Source: Boswellia sacra (Eukaryota; Streptophyta; Magnoliopsida; Sapindales; Burseraceae). Taken from it: a stretch of 64,000 bases of DNA. Both the position numbers and the translations under genes were made by a program. A model generated the notes under the pieces. It was not told where the DNA came from. It made no database searches and saw only the letters and a program-made list of their open reading frames with translations. The DNA lies in NCBI GenBank assembly GCA_013180625.2, contig SNVD02009890.1, positions 310,001 through 374,000 of the forward strand, in the 5' to 3' direction. This document shows, in pieces, positions 25,746 to 38,959 of the stretch (within the stretch, counting starts at the first letter, position 1; each line of letters starts with the position of its first letter).

Positions 25746-28500
25746 TCCAAAATGTGTGCAAAATATTAGATTATACTGCATTTGGCTTCCACAGACAGGG
25801 CTCGCACATGCCCTTAGAAAACCTTAGCCTGTTATGGGGTTTTTGCCAGCTTTGTCCAGAATATTGACACTGTTACTTAGCTTACAGTTCGCTACAGTAA
25901 CACTTTTATGCATGGTCATTGAAATGGGTTTACTAAAAATTCATCTGAAATGAGAACAAAATCATAAAAAGAAAACAATGGGAGAGTGGGGTAAAAATTG
26001 CAGAGACGTATCTAATTTCCTAATGAAGCAGACCTAAAAGTCAAGCAGTTCAATTATGATTCACCTCTTCCTTTTTGAGAAAACCAAAGCATTGCTCTAT
26101 TTTTTTCATCAAGGCATTATTGACAGGTCATCTATAGATTGATAGGCGTCAGATGGCGATCCCCTTCTTTTGAAGGGTCGTGGAAGGAATGATTTTGAGA
26201 AAAAGTAACGAGGGCTAATGAATGAGCCATGTTAGTATGTTACCCAAAGATGGTAAAAAGTTTGAAAATAATGGGCCCCTTGTTGGTGCTACCCATAACA
26301 AAAGAGAAAGGGCTCAGATAGGATTCAAGGAAAATCATTAGAAATTAGGATTAGGGTATACCTCAATTCAAAAGCTCATGTAGCTTTTTATTTGGTCACA
26401 TTCTCTTCGGTCTTCTCTGCCACCAGAAAGCCAGAGGTAAATAGCTAATGAGTCAGGTACAAGGCAAAGGCATTGAACTTTTTAGTGGCCACTTGTGAAC
26501 ACCATCATTATGTGCTTGAAGTCACCACTCTCTAACCCCTTTATGGTACACTAAATTCTAAAAGTAAGTTTATGCAGACGTGATATGTACCAAACTTTGC
26601 CTGGATATTAGAAATATATTGGCTGAAAGTGAAACCACAGTTGAATATAGCAAAGGTGATTGTTGTAGGCCCTAGATCTACTTACGGTTGTAGCAATCTA
26701 GTTGGCATATGCCCTAGTTTCAAGATTCTAAAAAAGCTATGAAAATTCCCTCTGTTCTTTGAAACTACTTCGATGAATTTACACACTTTCATTTTTAATT
26801 TCTGTGGTTTTATGCACTTGTCTTCTCATAATCAGAGGTAAATATTTCTTTCTCCAGAGCCATAGTAACTATATCAGCATCAGCAACATGTTCAGCAAAT
26901 TTTGCAGTGTAAATAATTTTCATCTATTGATGTCACTGGTTTTGTAGTTTAAGTAGTATAATGTAAAAGATGTCAAAAGGTTTCCATGTGACATGTCCAA
27001 GAGATATCTACATCCTAATCTCCGCCTGCACATCTTAATCACTATGCAGGCTACTTGTGTTATCTTGGGTGGGACAAATGTCAGAATCGTAGTAAACTCT
27101 CATTAGGGCTAGGTAGCTACCATTTGTTCACGATTGAATTAATAACTGAAGAATAGGTATGATAGCAACCAAGCTAAGTGATTAGTTATTATTTTTGGCC
27201 AAACAGAGCTTAAAATTTTCTTTATCGTTTTTGAGTGATGTAGACTTGTTTCCAATGACGTTTAGGTACCTTTAGCGTAATTATGCCTAGTTGAACAATT
27301 CCTGGAACGATGATTCATCTTTTTAACTTGTATGTTGGCAAGATACTATGTTATTATATTATTATTTCTTCCCATCGAGAGCTTATATTGGTGATTAAAG
27401 TCATTCATCAGTAAACCATATTATTGGTTTTTAATTCTTCTATATGCAAACTTCGTAGCCCCTCGCTAGACTTATCCCAAAATGAAAGAGAATGCTCCAT
27501 TTTTCGCTGCTCTTCGATTGCATACCTTGATCAAGAGCATAAACATTTGGAAAACATATTTGTATGGCCTGCAACCTTTTACTTAATACAAGATTGAAGG
27601 GTTAATCCACCTACAACTCGGCAAGAAGATGATGAATATGCAACTATGGACGCATGTTAAAAAATCTTTTTACCTAAAAGTTGATTGGTGCATATACTCG
27701 TGCGATAACGAGCCTCATGAGTTGTCATTTACTTGAAAGTTTTAAATTCGTAAGTGAGAATTCAACATTAATTTATCACTTAATAATGCATATGCCACTG
27801 CCAGTGTGCTTATTCGAAGTCTGTAAAAATTAAGATGGTGTTGGAGTTTAGCGTTTTATAGCTTAGGCGTTTAGACATGTGAACTGGGAGACGGAGGTGG
27901 GTCATTCGATTGTCTTTGCATAAATGAAGAAAAAATATATTAGTTGAAAATAGGTCCACTTTTAGGGGTACCCTTTTTCTACTCTGACCTCGTGCACATT
28001 TATGAGGAGTGGGGAAAAAAAACTTCAGAGTGTAAGCGTAAATTGCTTTTCTAGGAGTGACTTTGTTGTTTTGGGTTTGAAGAGAGAGAGAGGAAAAGGG
28101 GGAGGAGAGAGTGAACTCCAATAATACAGTGGATATGCTGTACATAAGAGCAGTCACGAGGAGAAGTCTCACACGGATCTGAAAGAATATTTATTCTCTT
28201 ACTCGCTTCTCAGAAAACAACATAAAAAACAACGAAACTGATGCCTGCAACAGCATATTTCTGCTCACATACTAACAATTGAAATTGATGGTCTTAACAG
28301 AATAAGAAAGACAGTTTTCACTGTCAATACATACAAAGAAAAAAAAAACGCTTTATTTATTTAGTTTACTAATGCTTCAAGTAGTCTTTAAAAATTAACT
28401 CAAACATAACATAACATCTTATCTTGCAACATTTTCCTCCTAACTTCTTACCCACATTACAATTGAGGGTCTTCTTCGTTGCTGCAGGCACGAGCTAGCT
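25746..28500. other. Intergenic region without recognised genes
   Basis: No family-level coding similarity, tRNA or paired repeats seen. The ORF at 27810-28172 on the minus strand has no recognisable motif. The right end approaches the TAS3 transcript. Confidence 0.5.
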
Positions 28501-28572
28501 ATGAGGGGTTGTCTCTTTGAAGTCTTTAATTGAACAATCACGAGGAAATTAAGATTCTACTCTTGTTTCAAA

Positions 28573-28593
28573 CAGCTCAGGAGGGATAGACAA
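28573..28593 (-). promoter_or_regulatory. 3' miR390 target site of TAS3 (cleavable)
   Basis: Complementary to miR390 over a continuous 16-nt core (TATCCCTCCTGAGCT in the transcript sense), spanning the slicing position. Mismatches lie only at the extreme 5' base and the 3' end of the miRNA. Confidence 0.93.
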
Positions 28594-28709
28594 GGAAGGA
28601 GAAGATGAGTTGGGCGGAAAGGGGGAAGAACGGTGATCAAACTCTATATCAGAAAATCCTGATAAAGAGCTTACTTACCAAAAAAAGATAAAATAAAAAA
28701 ACACAAAAT

Positions 28710-28751
28710 GGGGTCTTACAAGGTCAAGAAAAGGTCTTACAAGGTCAAGAA
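28710..28751 (-). ncRNA. Two tandem tasiARF siRNAs
   Basis: Two 21-nt units, 28730-28710 and 28751-28731, each read TTCTTGACCTTGTAAGACC in the transcript sense. They differ only in the last two bases. This is the conserved ARF-targeting tasiRNA; the exact head-to-tail duplication is typical of long TAS3 genes. Confidence 0.96.
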
Positions 28752-28822
28752 GACTAAAAATCAAAAAAATATTCAAAACAAACAAATTAAAAGAAGTAGA
28801 ATGAAGAAGAAGATTGTTGTAA

Positions 28823-28843
28823 AAGCTCAGCTAGGATAGCACC
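28823..28843 (-). promoter_or_regulatory. 5' miR390 target site of TAS3 (binding, non-cleavable)
   Basis: Matches miR390 except at positions 9, 10 and 11 and one 3' position. Mismatches around the slicing point are the hallmark of the 5' TAS3 site, which binds AGO7-miR390 without being cut. Confidence 0.93.
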
Positions 28844-29344
28844 CAATTAAAATGAGGTAACCACCGTCACAAAACATCTCTTGGCTCTCATCAATTGAAA
28901 GCTTTCCATGGAAGCTCCACTTTTTGGAGGGTTGTACATCATCTTTAATATGTGTGGCTTATACTTCCATGCATGATTTTGCCTCCAAAGGGACCTGCAT
29001 GAGGACAATATATAGCATACATATTTATAAACTTAACAACTCATGGAGTAATTCATCTTAAGAACAAAAAGAGAATCCATTTTTTGAACTAGAAAATTGA
29101 TCTTATCTAGCTACTATAATTGTGTAACTTCATGGAGAGCATACATATAAGTTTTGCGAGTATGTATATGATACTGCCAATAATTTTTAAGTAATTAAAA
29201 ACCTTACAGAAATAGAAATAAATGAAATTTTGACATTTTATATTGCACAGAATAGATAGCTTTCATACCTAGCAGAAATTTGAGTCTCGCTTTCGTCTTC
29301 GAAAGCTTTCATATCTCTCTTCTCTCTATGCACGGAGAGAGAGA

Positions 29345-32300
29345 GAGAGAGTAGTTGGATGCAAGGGAAAAATGAGGATGCAAGGTTAGCTTATAAGGAA
29401 GGAGGGAGAGATTTTGAGGACTAGCACGGCCAGTGGGCTGCCCTGATGGACCTGACAATGACAGGTCTAAAGGCCCAGAAAGAATATAAACGGACTTCAT
29501 GACGTCATCCGAGATGGGCCTGCCCGCTCCACCTGACCTTCCTGCCCTGCCCGGCCGACCTTTCGTTTCTTTCCTTGATCGGGTAATTATATAAAAAATA
29601 TTTTGTTAAAAATAATTAGAAAGTAGAAAACGGGTCAGTGAATTGGCCTGGCCACACTGTACTTGCGGTCTCCGAAATAAATACAGAAAAAATATTAAAT
29701 AATAAATCTAAAAGCCAAAAAGGAAATTACTGTTCTGTTGGTGTTTTAGAATTTGGGCATTATCCGTACAATGGGGATAATTAAGATGATCTTCTGTCTT
29801 CTTGTCCATGTGGCAGCTATTGGTCCGTTGGAATTGATGATATGCTTGTGTGGTTTCAAGAACTCCCACGTGTATCACCTAATTTATTCCCCTAAGCCAA
29901 TTGCCGTAGAATAGGAAGGAACGCAGAACAAAAGCACAAGCACTCCGAAACAAGTGCCTTTTTTTTTTTTTTTGAAGTGAATCCTTTCCGGCTTAAAATA
30001 TTTCGAATTTCATTAGCACGTTGTAAACATAATCACATTCCTTTAATGATATTTTTCAAACGAAGATTATGCACTAATCGAATGAGGGTCGGTTACTGTT
30101 AAGGAGGCAGCATAATGTTGTCCTATCAAAGAATTCGGCGTTAAACTGCACGGTAACACTGGAGAAACATAAATACAAAGTCAGCTCTTTACGTTTGATC
30201 AGAATTAATTAATTAGAGTATGCTTTTGGAATGCTATTTATCTCAAATTTGGAATGTTGTATTAGTACCGGCTGTAACAATTAATCAACGTATTGGCGCC
30301 ACATTCCAAAATAAGCTTTGAGCTAAGTCCAATTCTTGCTCGCGAGAAGATGGACACAGCTGTTTTTGCGCGAGGGTCGGTCCAATACACATTCAATATT
30401 CGATGAAATAGCATAGCAAGCAGCGATTGAGCGCTTGGGCATTTTAAATTTAGCTGGCCTCTGTGTTGGGCAATAAGATGGGTGTTTACCTAATTTTCTA
30501 GAGCTATATATATCCAAAATAAAAATAATTTTTATTGAGGCCTGTGGGGAGACATTAATATAACATCACAGTCTTCTAAGATATGGTCAAAACAATGAGC
30601 AAATCTCACCTTCCCCAATTCCTTGGCCTGCGTTCTTTGTAACCTATTACATTAATTTATTATTTTAACATGCCTTTGACTCCTCTTCTCCAGAGCCAGC
30701 ATGGATCATGTTTGGTTTGTAAATTTGTACATAAAATATAATCATAACAACCCATCATCTTCAAAGTTGGAGCTCTAACTAGCTATAGCTTTAGCAACGG
30801 CAAACGATAGAAGTGATTGCACAATTGGCTAAGTGGCACTTTGGTTATGTAATGTGTTAACATTTTGTGTGAACGTTGACCTTTTCCATGATCAGTCGTG
30901 ACCTTATTGTCCACTTTCAGTCAGTGATAATACTCTTACAGCTGGTGCTTGCTCTTCCATATTATTCCCTGTCCACCTGACCATAAGAAACGGCCATTAG
31001 TGCTCAGCCTCTTTCTGTGCAGCGGCAGGCCCCTGTTTTGTGCCCTTTTATTCCCAGGTCATGCCAATGCTGTGCGGGCATGACATGGGTTCAGAAGCCA
31101 TACACACTTAACCGCTTTGTCATTTTTCATTTTGTATGTATGCATACTACTACTGCTCCTGCGCATACACACACACACACACGTACATTCATAGCAAATG
31201 GTTCTGATGATTGAGAGTAGTCCTCGAGTTCTCTCACTATAAGCTCTAAATGATTTTGCGCAAAGCGGTGCTATTATTGCATGCCAAATCATTATATCTT
31301 GCTTTAGTTAATATCAGAAAAACAGGGTTTCAAACATATTATTATTATTATTGGCCTCAATTTGTACTCCATTGTGATGCTTACCCATCAGCTAATTCTA
31401 CTTGAAAAGGGGTCACTTCAGTTGGAAAATGACTGGACGTCTTCATCATATTTTGCAAGATAATAACAACTGAGGATGGAAAGATAACTATTGAAAACTT
31501 TACTCATGACAGTAACATGTAGCTAGCAATAATATGTGAAAGCTATTAATTTTCAAGAAAACTCTAAGATTGACCCACCGGCAAATTATTTGTGCTTATA
31601 ATTGAAGAAGGAATTCGATGTGACCTATGAGACCTCCAATCCGTATAACATAAACTTTATTTGCTTACAAGGAATCACTACAATACTAGCAGACATTCAC
31701 CACATGGACAGCATATAAATTAGGAGATTCATAATTTTTAAGTGGAAGCTTGAAGCTGTTCACATGAGGTGGCTTTGAATGATGAAATTGCATATATATA
31801 ACCAAATCAGGAAACCAATAATGCAGAAAACAAGGATAAAGCATAGTTGAAAATAGTGAATCATTCGTGAATATATGTTAACCGTACATGTCCCAAAGTG
31901 GCTTGTTTTGGTGCTTTGATCAGGAGAGGCCCATTTGGGCTAGAAACGTACAAAAACCTGCAAAGATTCTCTCAGAGCAATGTGTGAGTGATTTGAATTC
32001 TGGTTTCATAGTCCAACTACAGTTTCCAGGTAAAATGGTGACACCCCCTATGGGTCGGTGACCTTTTCTGTTTAAGATATGAAAAAGCGGGCGCTTAGTC
32101 ATCTGTTACTCTCTTTAAGGAATAACTCAAAAATTTATGGTAATTAAAATGTTCTGTATCATTACCTTTCAATCTTACCATTGATAACCAAGAGTATTCT
32201 GCGTTTGGTTTGGGTGCATATAATTTGGTCTAATCAAATCAAATAAATTGGTATCCAAACCAACCCCATTAAACGAGTGATTCAAATCAAACCAAACCAA

Positions 32301-33700
32301 TCTAATTCATTTTGAGTTAGTTTGGCTTGAGGTCAATTGGTTCAAACTTGAGCTTAAAAGTTATTTAGTTGAATAACATTTTAACTTTTATGAAATTACC
32401 ATGAGAGAGGAAATTAAAATTTTAATACAAAATTAATTGGCTTGAGTTAAAGGCCATATGTCTCTATCATTTAAACACCTCATTTTCTGTAACTACAATT
32501 CATATTTCTTATTATAACTTGTATATAGATACATATAAACATTAACATATTCATAATAAATTGACTTGAATTTATAGTATTATGTTAAATTCAAATAATT
32601 TTACCCTTTGTATATTAGTATTATATTTTCAACAAGTTCTTTTTTGGCTTTTGAAGATAAAAAAAAGAATTCAATCAATCTTAAACTTTGGGTTTTTCTT
32701 AAATGATATATTGTTGACACCCCTAAAGTTTAGTTCAGCTAAAACTTAAATATAAAAATTTTAAAAAGTAGCCTTCAAACCGTATAATTTAATATAAAAG
32801 AATGATATTAATTAATAACAATTTACAAATTCCTTAAAGTTTTTAAATTAAATTTGATTTTATAGTTTAGTAAAAATTGATATCAACTCCCTTAGAATTT
32901 AGTAATTTTATTAAAAACAAGGATTAAAATTTAGTTTTAGAAAGGTACAGGCCGATGATAATTTAATAAAAAAATAATGTAATACTTATAATTTATATAT
33001 AAATAATATTTTTTATAATTTAAATTAATAAAATATTATTGAATGAGTAAAAAATAAAGATAAATAAGAGAAATTAATTTATATAATATAATAATTATTT
33101 ATTAATTAATATTTTGATAATTTCGATTGTAAGAAAAATTAATTATAGATGTTATATAAATTGTAGTATTACTTTTCGGAAAAATTCAAAAGTGAAAGTG
33201 AAATCCTATGAGGCCCACAATCTCTCATTTGTAACAACATATCTGACTTCCCATTATGATTAGGGCGACGCGGCCCACCCCTCAAATTTTCGTCATAATT
33301 AATTATTTAATTAATTAATTTTCCTCTTCTCTTTGTTGAAGTAAAACGGTGCCGTTTGACTCCTGTAGATGATAGATATCGTCGATAGACTAATTACCAA
33401 TTCGTTGAAGGGGAATGAAAAGTAATAAAAGTCGTGATTTATGATTGGGGTTCAATGTTTCTTGTACCACATGATCACTTCTTCCTGAAAAATAATTGAA
33501 CCCTCTCTTCCACGCGCCAAGAGAAAAAAACCGTTTTGTCACAACCCTACAACGACAAACCCTATCTCATTGCAGTCACAGAGATACGTATAGGCGGGAA
33601 AAGAAACTGCGTGCAGTTCACGTACCTGTTGAGCGACAATCAAATTTTTTGACTGTTATGACTGACACTGACATTTATCATCATAAGGATCACTAAACTT
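29345..33700. other. Intergenic region without recognised genes
   Basis: Contains the upstream region of TAS3, a (CA)n run at 31166-31182, and AT-rich sequence. A stretch near 32200-32350 rich in AACCAAACCAA-type motifs looks like a degenerate repeat, but I could not fix its ends. No protein gene is supported. The final 0.5 kb is the SFR2 promoter and leader. Confidence 0.5.
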
Positions 33701-33774
33701 TCCACGTCACTATGCTTGGTGAGAAGACTGAACTTACGTTTTTGTTGTTTGATTGGAATCGAAAACCTGAGGAA

Positions 33775-36700
33775 ATGAATTTGATAACACTGTTTGTTTC
33801 GGCCACCAAACTTGCTGGAATTTTAGCGACGGTGACAGTCGCAGCCAATGCCTTCTCTTTTTCTCGTTACCGGAAGAAGAATCTGCGGCCGTTTCGCTCT
33901 CCTATTGATGAGTCTGCCGATGTTCTGGCATCCTTTAATGTCGACGGTTAGTAAAGCAAATCCTCACTTTTTTCGCTTCTTGATTAACTTCATAATTACG
34001 TAATTTAATGTTAGCGTAAGCAAGCATAGGAAGCTTAAAATTAGCAACGCAATATTTTTTATTAGCTACTTAATTTAGATAAGATTCTCATGATAATTGT
34101 TGGATGTGGTGGAGTGGATGCTTCTCAATCTGGTTAATGCATGTTGAGGAGCATTGCCCTTAAAGTTACATTTGCAATTGAATTCTTTTGGCATTAAAAC
34201 GCAATTTTTAGGCTGTTTTAATACAATTACAGTAAAACCTGTCTTTAGGTAATGGTTTGGTAAATTGTCCAAGAAATAAATTGACGGGATAATTAATATA
34301 TTGGTTTTTATAGTCTGTTTGCTGTGTGAAATTTGGACTGAAAAAGCACTTGGGTTTTCAAGTTCTATCGCTATATAATGATAAGTAGTGCTGTCTTCTA
34401 TGGTGGTTAGGTGAAGGAGAAAATGAGTTCTTCTTTGGGTTGGCAACTGCACCAGCCCATGTTGAAGACAGGCTTAATGATGCCTGGCTCGAGTTTGCAG
34501 CAGAAGACCCTAGCTGCCAATCAAATCACAAGGTCTCGCAACCAGTGGATGCAATAATGGCTTCTGCTACTGGTGATGGTGGGTCTCAGCCACCTTCATT
34601 ATCAGGTAAAGAAGTTAATAAGACAATGAAGATAAAGAAGCGTCTTAAGATAGCCATGGAAGCTATGATTAGGGGGTTGGAGAAGTACACAGATGAAGAA
34701 GGAGAAGAATTAGATGCACCAAATGAAGAAATCCATCATAAAGTAGCTGCATGGCATAATGTTCCTCACCCGTAAGCCTAAGTATATTTTCTTTAGAATT
34801 TAGAAGTTGGGGTCATGACAAAGATATATTTTACTTTGGTCCAGCCCCGGCAGCATTTTTTTTTTTTGATTAACCGTTGCATTTATAAACATCGTGTCTT
34901 TGTTCTTGTTTGAAAAATGGATTGCTTGAATTGGTTTCAGTGAGGAGAGGCTACGATTTTGGTCAGATCCTGATACTGAACTCAAGCTGGCCAAAGATAC
35001 TGGAATCACTGTGTTTCGAATGGGAATGGACTGGGCAAGAATCATGCCTCAGGAGCCTGTCAATGGGCTTAAAGAAACTGTGAGTCCGATGCTCATTTGT
35101 CATATTTCGTAATCAATTCAATATCTTTTGATGCATACTGGAATTTAGTCCAATGTCTAACTTTTGTTTATGATAAGTTCTAAATGTTTTAGTTTTACAA
35201 AAAAAAAATTCTGATAAAGCTTGTGCTTAGTTTTGTTGTATAATGTTCTGTCTTAGGTTAACTATGCAGCACTTGAGCGATATAAGTGGATCATCCACAG
35301 GGTTCGGTCTTATGGAATGAAAGTGATGCTTACCCTATTCCATCACTCATTGCCACCATGGGCTGGTGAATATGGTGGCTGGAAGATGGAGAAAACTGTT
35401 GACTATTTCATGGATTTTACCAGGTTAGCTTTTTGCTGCTTGAGTTTTTGCGGGAAATATTTTATCTGCTGTTCAGATTGCTATTTTACTTGCTAATTAG
35501 ATTTAGGTTCTAGCAGTGATCACTCTGTTACTCATTTTGCTTTCCACTATATGCGACAAAGATCATGATATCACACAATTATCAACTGATTAGTTTAGTC
35601 AAAGCGGAAGATTATCTGGGTTTCTCATTTATATCATATTTCCAAATTGACTAGTAGGTAACCTTTAAAACACAGGATATGCAGTGACCATGTTGAGATC
35701 TGAAGAATGGGAAATGATAGTCGATCAATGTTTGGTGTTTTAGCTAGTTCCATAATCTTGTTAACTAGATCAAACAAGTGAAGCAACAAAAGGGGGAACT
35801 TAGAGGGTCTCAGATAAATTATAAACATTTTTAGTTATGGCTGAGGAAGGCATTCTGTTGGGGATTTAGGTGGACTGGTTGATAAATGAGAAACCAAATC
35901 TGTATTTGAGAATTCGCAAAATTAAAACCACCATATCATCACACCAACGACGATAAAATGGTGGTTTGATAGATGGTTTCTTGCATCATGGAATCAATAG
36001 CTAATTTATTTATCTGTTTAGTAACAAAGATTCTTCATAATTGCTTAGGAAATTTGGACTGGGAAAATAGGAGGATGGTTATAGTTAACTTGTTGTTTAA
36101 TTATGTTGATTTTGTTTCTTGCAGCTAACATATATGGTGGCTCTTTTTTGTGGAATCAGTGGAATGACTGATATTTATGTTATTAGTTCTGTAAGCCTGT
36201 GTATTCTGCTTTTTGGCAGGCTTGTTGTTGACAACGTATCAGATGTGATAGACTATTGGGTGACATTTAATGAGCCACATGTCTTTTGTATGCTTACATA
36301 TTGTGCGGGGGCTTGGCCTGGTGGTAAACCGGATATGCTGGAGGTCGCCACGTCTGCTCTACCAACTGGTGTTTTCAATCAGGCCATGCATTGGATGGCC
36401 ATTGCTCACTCAAAAGCCTATGATTATATCCATGGAAAAAGGTTTCTCTCTATGCATAGAAGCTCTGCACAAGAAGAATCTAGTGAATAATTTTTCTTGT
36501 TTATAGGACAATTTGGACCATTCAGTGGGTTGATAACAATTATACACAGACACAAGCATTTGATGATCATCCTAGCATTAATCTAAAACATATACTCGGT
36601 TAACTCCTCAACAACCTCAGAATCTTAGTAACTGAATACTGCATTATCATTATATTCAGCAGGGACATTCTTTGCTATTTCACGGCTATCATATCTTTTC

Positions 36701-38457
36701 TCATGATTACGTTCTTTTTGACATCTGTCTCCTTACTTGCCTAATCAGATAGCTTTTAAACATTCTTAGTGTTATATTGCTTCTCCATCTTATTAGTTTT
36801 TTAAAACTTCTCTTCTTTTTTCAACAGCATGTTATCAAACGCAAAAGTTGGGGTGGCACACCATGTATCATTTATGCGGCCATATGGTCTCTTCGATGTT
36901 GCTGCAGTTTCAGTGGCTAATTCCCTTACCCTCTTCCCGTATGTGGATAGTATTTCTGAGAGGCTGGATTTTATAGGCATTAATTACTATGGCCAGGTCT
37001 TTATTAATTTCTCTTCCGATATTGCTATCATCTTTGTCTTAGAAACAGACTAAAACTTTTCCTTGTGCAGGAAGTGGTCGCTGGTGCTGGCTTGAAGTTA
37101 GTGGAGACTGATGAGTATAGTGAATCTGGACGTGGTGTATACCCTGATGGCCTATATCGCATGCTGATTCAGTTCCATGATAGATACAAGCATCTGAATA
37201 TACCCTTTATCATTACAGAAAATGGGGTTTCTGACGAGACAGATCTCATCCGTCGGCCATATCTCATTGAACATTTACTTGCTGTTTATGCAGCGATGAT
37301 AATGGTTTTGACTCTTTAAACTTTTCACCTATCTGGATTTGGTTATCCCATAATTAGCTCATTCCTATAATTCATTTACAGGGTGTTCCTGTGATTGGTT
37401 ATATCTTCTGGACCATTTCTGATAATTGGGAGTGGGCTGATGGTTATGGTCCCAAGTTTGGTCTTGTTGCTGTTGACCGTGCCAATAATCTTGCCCGGGT
37501 TCCACGTCCTTCATACCATCTATTTACCAAGGTTAAAGCCGATTCTGTCTGTTTTAGCTTTCTTGGTACTTTCTTTCTCTTTTTCTTAACAGTGTAGGAG
37601 GAATCTCTATTTCAGGTTGTGACCACTGGTAAAGTCACACATGGAGACCGAGCACGTGCATGGAATGAACTCCAAGTAGCAGCTAAATTGAAAAAAACTC
37701 GACCTTTTTATCGGGCAGTTAATAAATATGGTTTGATGTATGCAGGTAAACTTAGAAACTTAAATTCTTTTGATTCAAGTCAAAATTTATCTCATTTTCC
37801 TGTTTGCACTTGTCGTATTCATTCTCTATCATTTGTTTTGAAAAGATGGATTTTTGTTCACTTGTTAACTTTTGCTTTAGCTTGCACTAACTAGATTCCA
37901 GACATTTAGCTGAATCCATAACTCTTCTTTAAATAACTACAAGAAACCAGAGCAAAAATAACTCTTCTTTAAATAACTACAAGAAACCAGAGCAAAAATC
38001 AAACTAGATGTGAAGAGTAAAAGATGCTCAATATCGAAATATTTTAACTCAAATAAATTGCACAAAAGAACTGTTTGTCTTACCTTGTAACTTCATTGCC
38101 CAAGTACTTTCTAATATGGTTGATAAAGTTTCCAATACAGATAACGATCTGATTTAACTTCTCACTGGCTGTGGTTGTAAATATATATAATTTAATTATA
38201 TTTTGTCTTAGACCTCACTAAATAATTTGTGTTGTAATCCTTATTTCGTCCCATTGTCAGGAGGTCTTGATGAACCAATGCAGCGACCTTTTGTTGAACG
38301 AGATTGGCGGTTTGGACACTATGAGATGGAAGGCCTGCATGATCCAATAAGCCGCTTATCAAGATTCATTCTGCTCCCATTCACCCTCCTAAGGAAAAGA
38401 AAATCTCAGAAGGATAATGCTGAATTGGTGCTTCAGCCTCTTGAATTCAGCCTCTGA
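33775..38457 (+). CDS. SFR2: SFR2 galactolipid:galactolipid galactosyltransferase (GH1 family)
   Basis: Converts monogalactosyldiacylglycerol into oligogalactolipids at the outer chloroplast envelope, protecting membranes in freezing and dehydration. Ten exons: 33775-33946, 34411-34771, 34941-35079, 35257-35423, 36220-36441, 36828-36996, 37071-37304, 37382-37531, 37616-37745 and 38261-38457. They sum to 1941 bp, or 646 aa. The hydrophobic N-terminus (MNLITLFVSATKLAGILATV) is the usual membrane anchor, so I start there rather than at the upstream in-frame ATG at 33712. The GH1 acid/base Glu298 lies in TFNEPH and the nucleophile Glu460 in IITENGVSDE. ISDNWEWADGYGPKFGL and the C-terminal RPFVERDWRFGHYEMEGLHD are SFR2-specific. 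Exon 7 must end at a weak donor (GTTTTG) to keep AAMIM-GVPVIGY in frame. The gene appears intact. Confidence 0.95.
37918..37997. repeat. Perfect 40-bp tandem duplication in SFR2 intron 9
   Basis: Units 37918-37957 and 37958-37997 are identical (beginning ATAACTCTTCTTTAAATAAC). A perfect pair in an intron is either a very recent slip or an assembly duplication. Confidence 0.95.
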
Positions 38458-38547
38458 TTGTTTGGAGTAAGGTATGCCAACTTTCAATTGGTTTGAGAGT
38501 GCTTCTACCACTATTTTATCTTGACATCTCATAACCATGAAAGGTAG

Positions 38548-38655
38548 TCAGTTTTGGTTGGGGTTGGGGGAGGGGGTGGGGTAGTGGGTTGGGGGAGCGG
38601 GCGCGGTGGGTGGGCGCTGGGGCTGGGGGTGTGGGGCGGCGGTGGGGGTGGGTGT
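38548..38655 (+). other. G-rich tract downstream of the SFR2 stop, G-quadruplex-prone
   Basis: About 105 bases of almost pure G/T with many runs of three to six Gs on the transcribed-sense strand. It lies within 200 bp of the SFR2 stop, probably in the 3'UTR. A donor (AAG|GTATGCC, about 38471) and acceptor (GCTGCAG|CATCG, about 38955) suggest it may be in a 3'UTR intron. The minus-strand Pro-rich ORFs across it are an artefact of this composition. Confidence 0.8.
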
Positions 38656-38959
38656 TGCATCTGTGGGCAGACTGTCCCAAGTAACTAGAATCAAAATCTG
38701 AAATTGTTGATCCTCCCAAACTGTAGTTGATGCTTTTGTCTGCATGAAGGATTCTAATCTAATTAGAAGCTTAGGGTACTGGGCCTCATGTCTACAGTTT
38801 GTGCTGACTCCATGACAAGCTGTTCTCATTGTTTCCAATACTTTATTCAGTCATTGTTATTTGCTTAACATCTACGTCTGTCTTCCTCATAATATTTTTT
38901 ATTTATTTTTTTCTTAAAGTAGCTGATGACATGAGGTTTCTTCTGAATGCTGCAGCATC

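Larger units (their letters stand above)
28500..29340 (-). ncRNA. TAS3: TAS3 trans-acting siRNA precursor
   Basis: Non-coding precursor of the tasiRNAs that silence ARF2/ARF3/ARF4 transcripts through the miR390-AGO7 pathway. On the minus strand, in transcript order, lie a 5' miR390 site with central mismatches (28843-28823), two tandem tasiARFs (28751-28710) and a cleavable 3' miR390 site (28593-28573). This is the conserved two-hit, long-type TAS3 layout. Counting 21-nt steps upstream from the predicted cleavage (between 28583 and 28582), the tasiARFs fall within one base of the D7 and D8 registers. A likely first exon ends at 29269 (CTAG then GTATG) and exon 2 starts at 28994 (after TGCAG), giving an intron 29268-28995. 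Transcript ends are estimates. Confidence 0.95.

Noticed and set aside
28571..28593. miR390-like sequence on the plus strand as a MIR390 gene
   Set aside because: No star sequence or foldback is visible. The second miR390-like site and the tasiARFs show that these are target sites of a minus-strand TAS3 transcript.
33712..33774. Upstream in-frame ATG of SFR2
   Set aside because: The 21 residues it adds are not conserved in the family, and the downstream Met begins the known hydrophobic N-terminus.
34075..34452. 125-codon minus-strand ORF
   Set aside because: It lies across SFR2 intron 1 and the start of exon 2 and has no recognisable domain.
38516..38838. Pro/Thr-rich minus-strand ORFs
   Set aside because: They are the complement of the G-rich tract, with no family motif and no codon bias of a gene.
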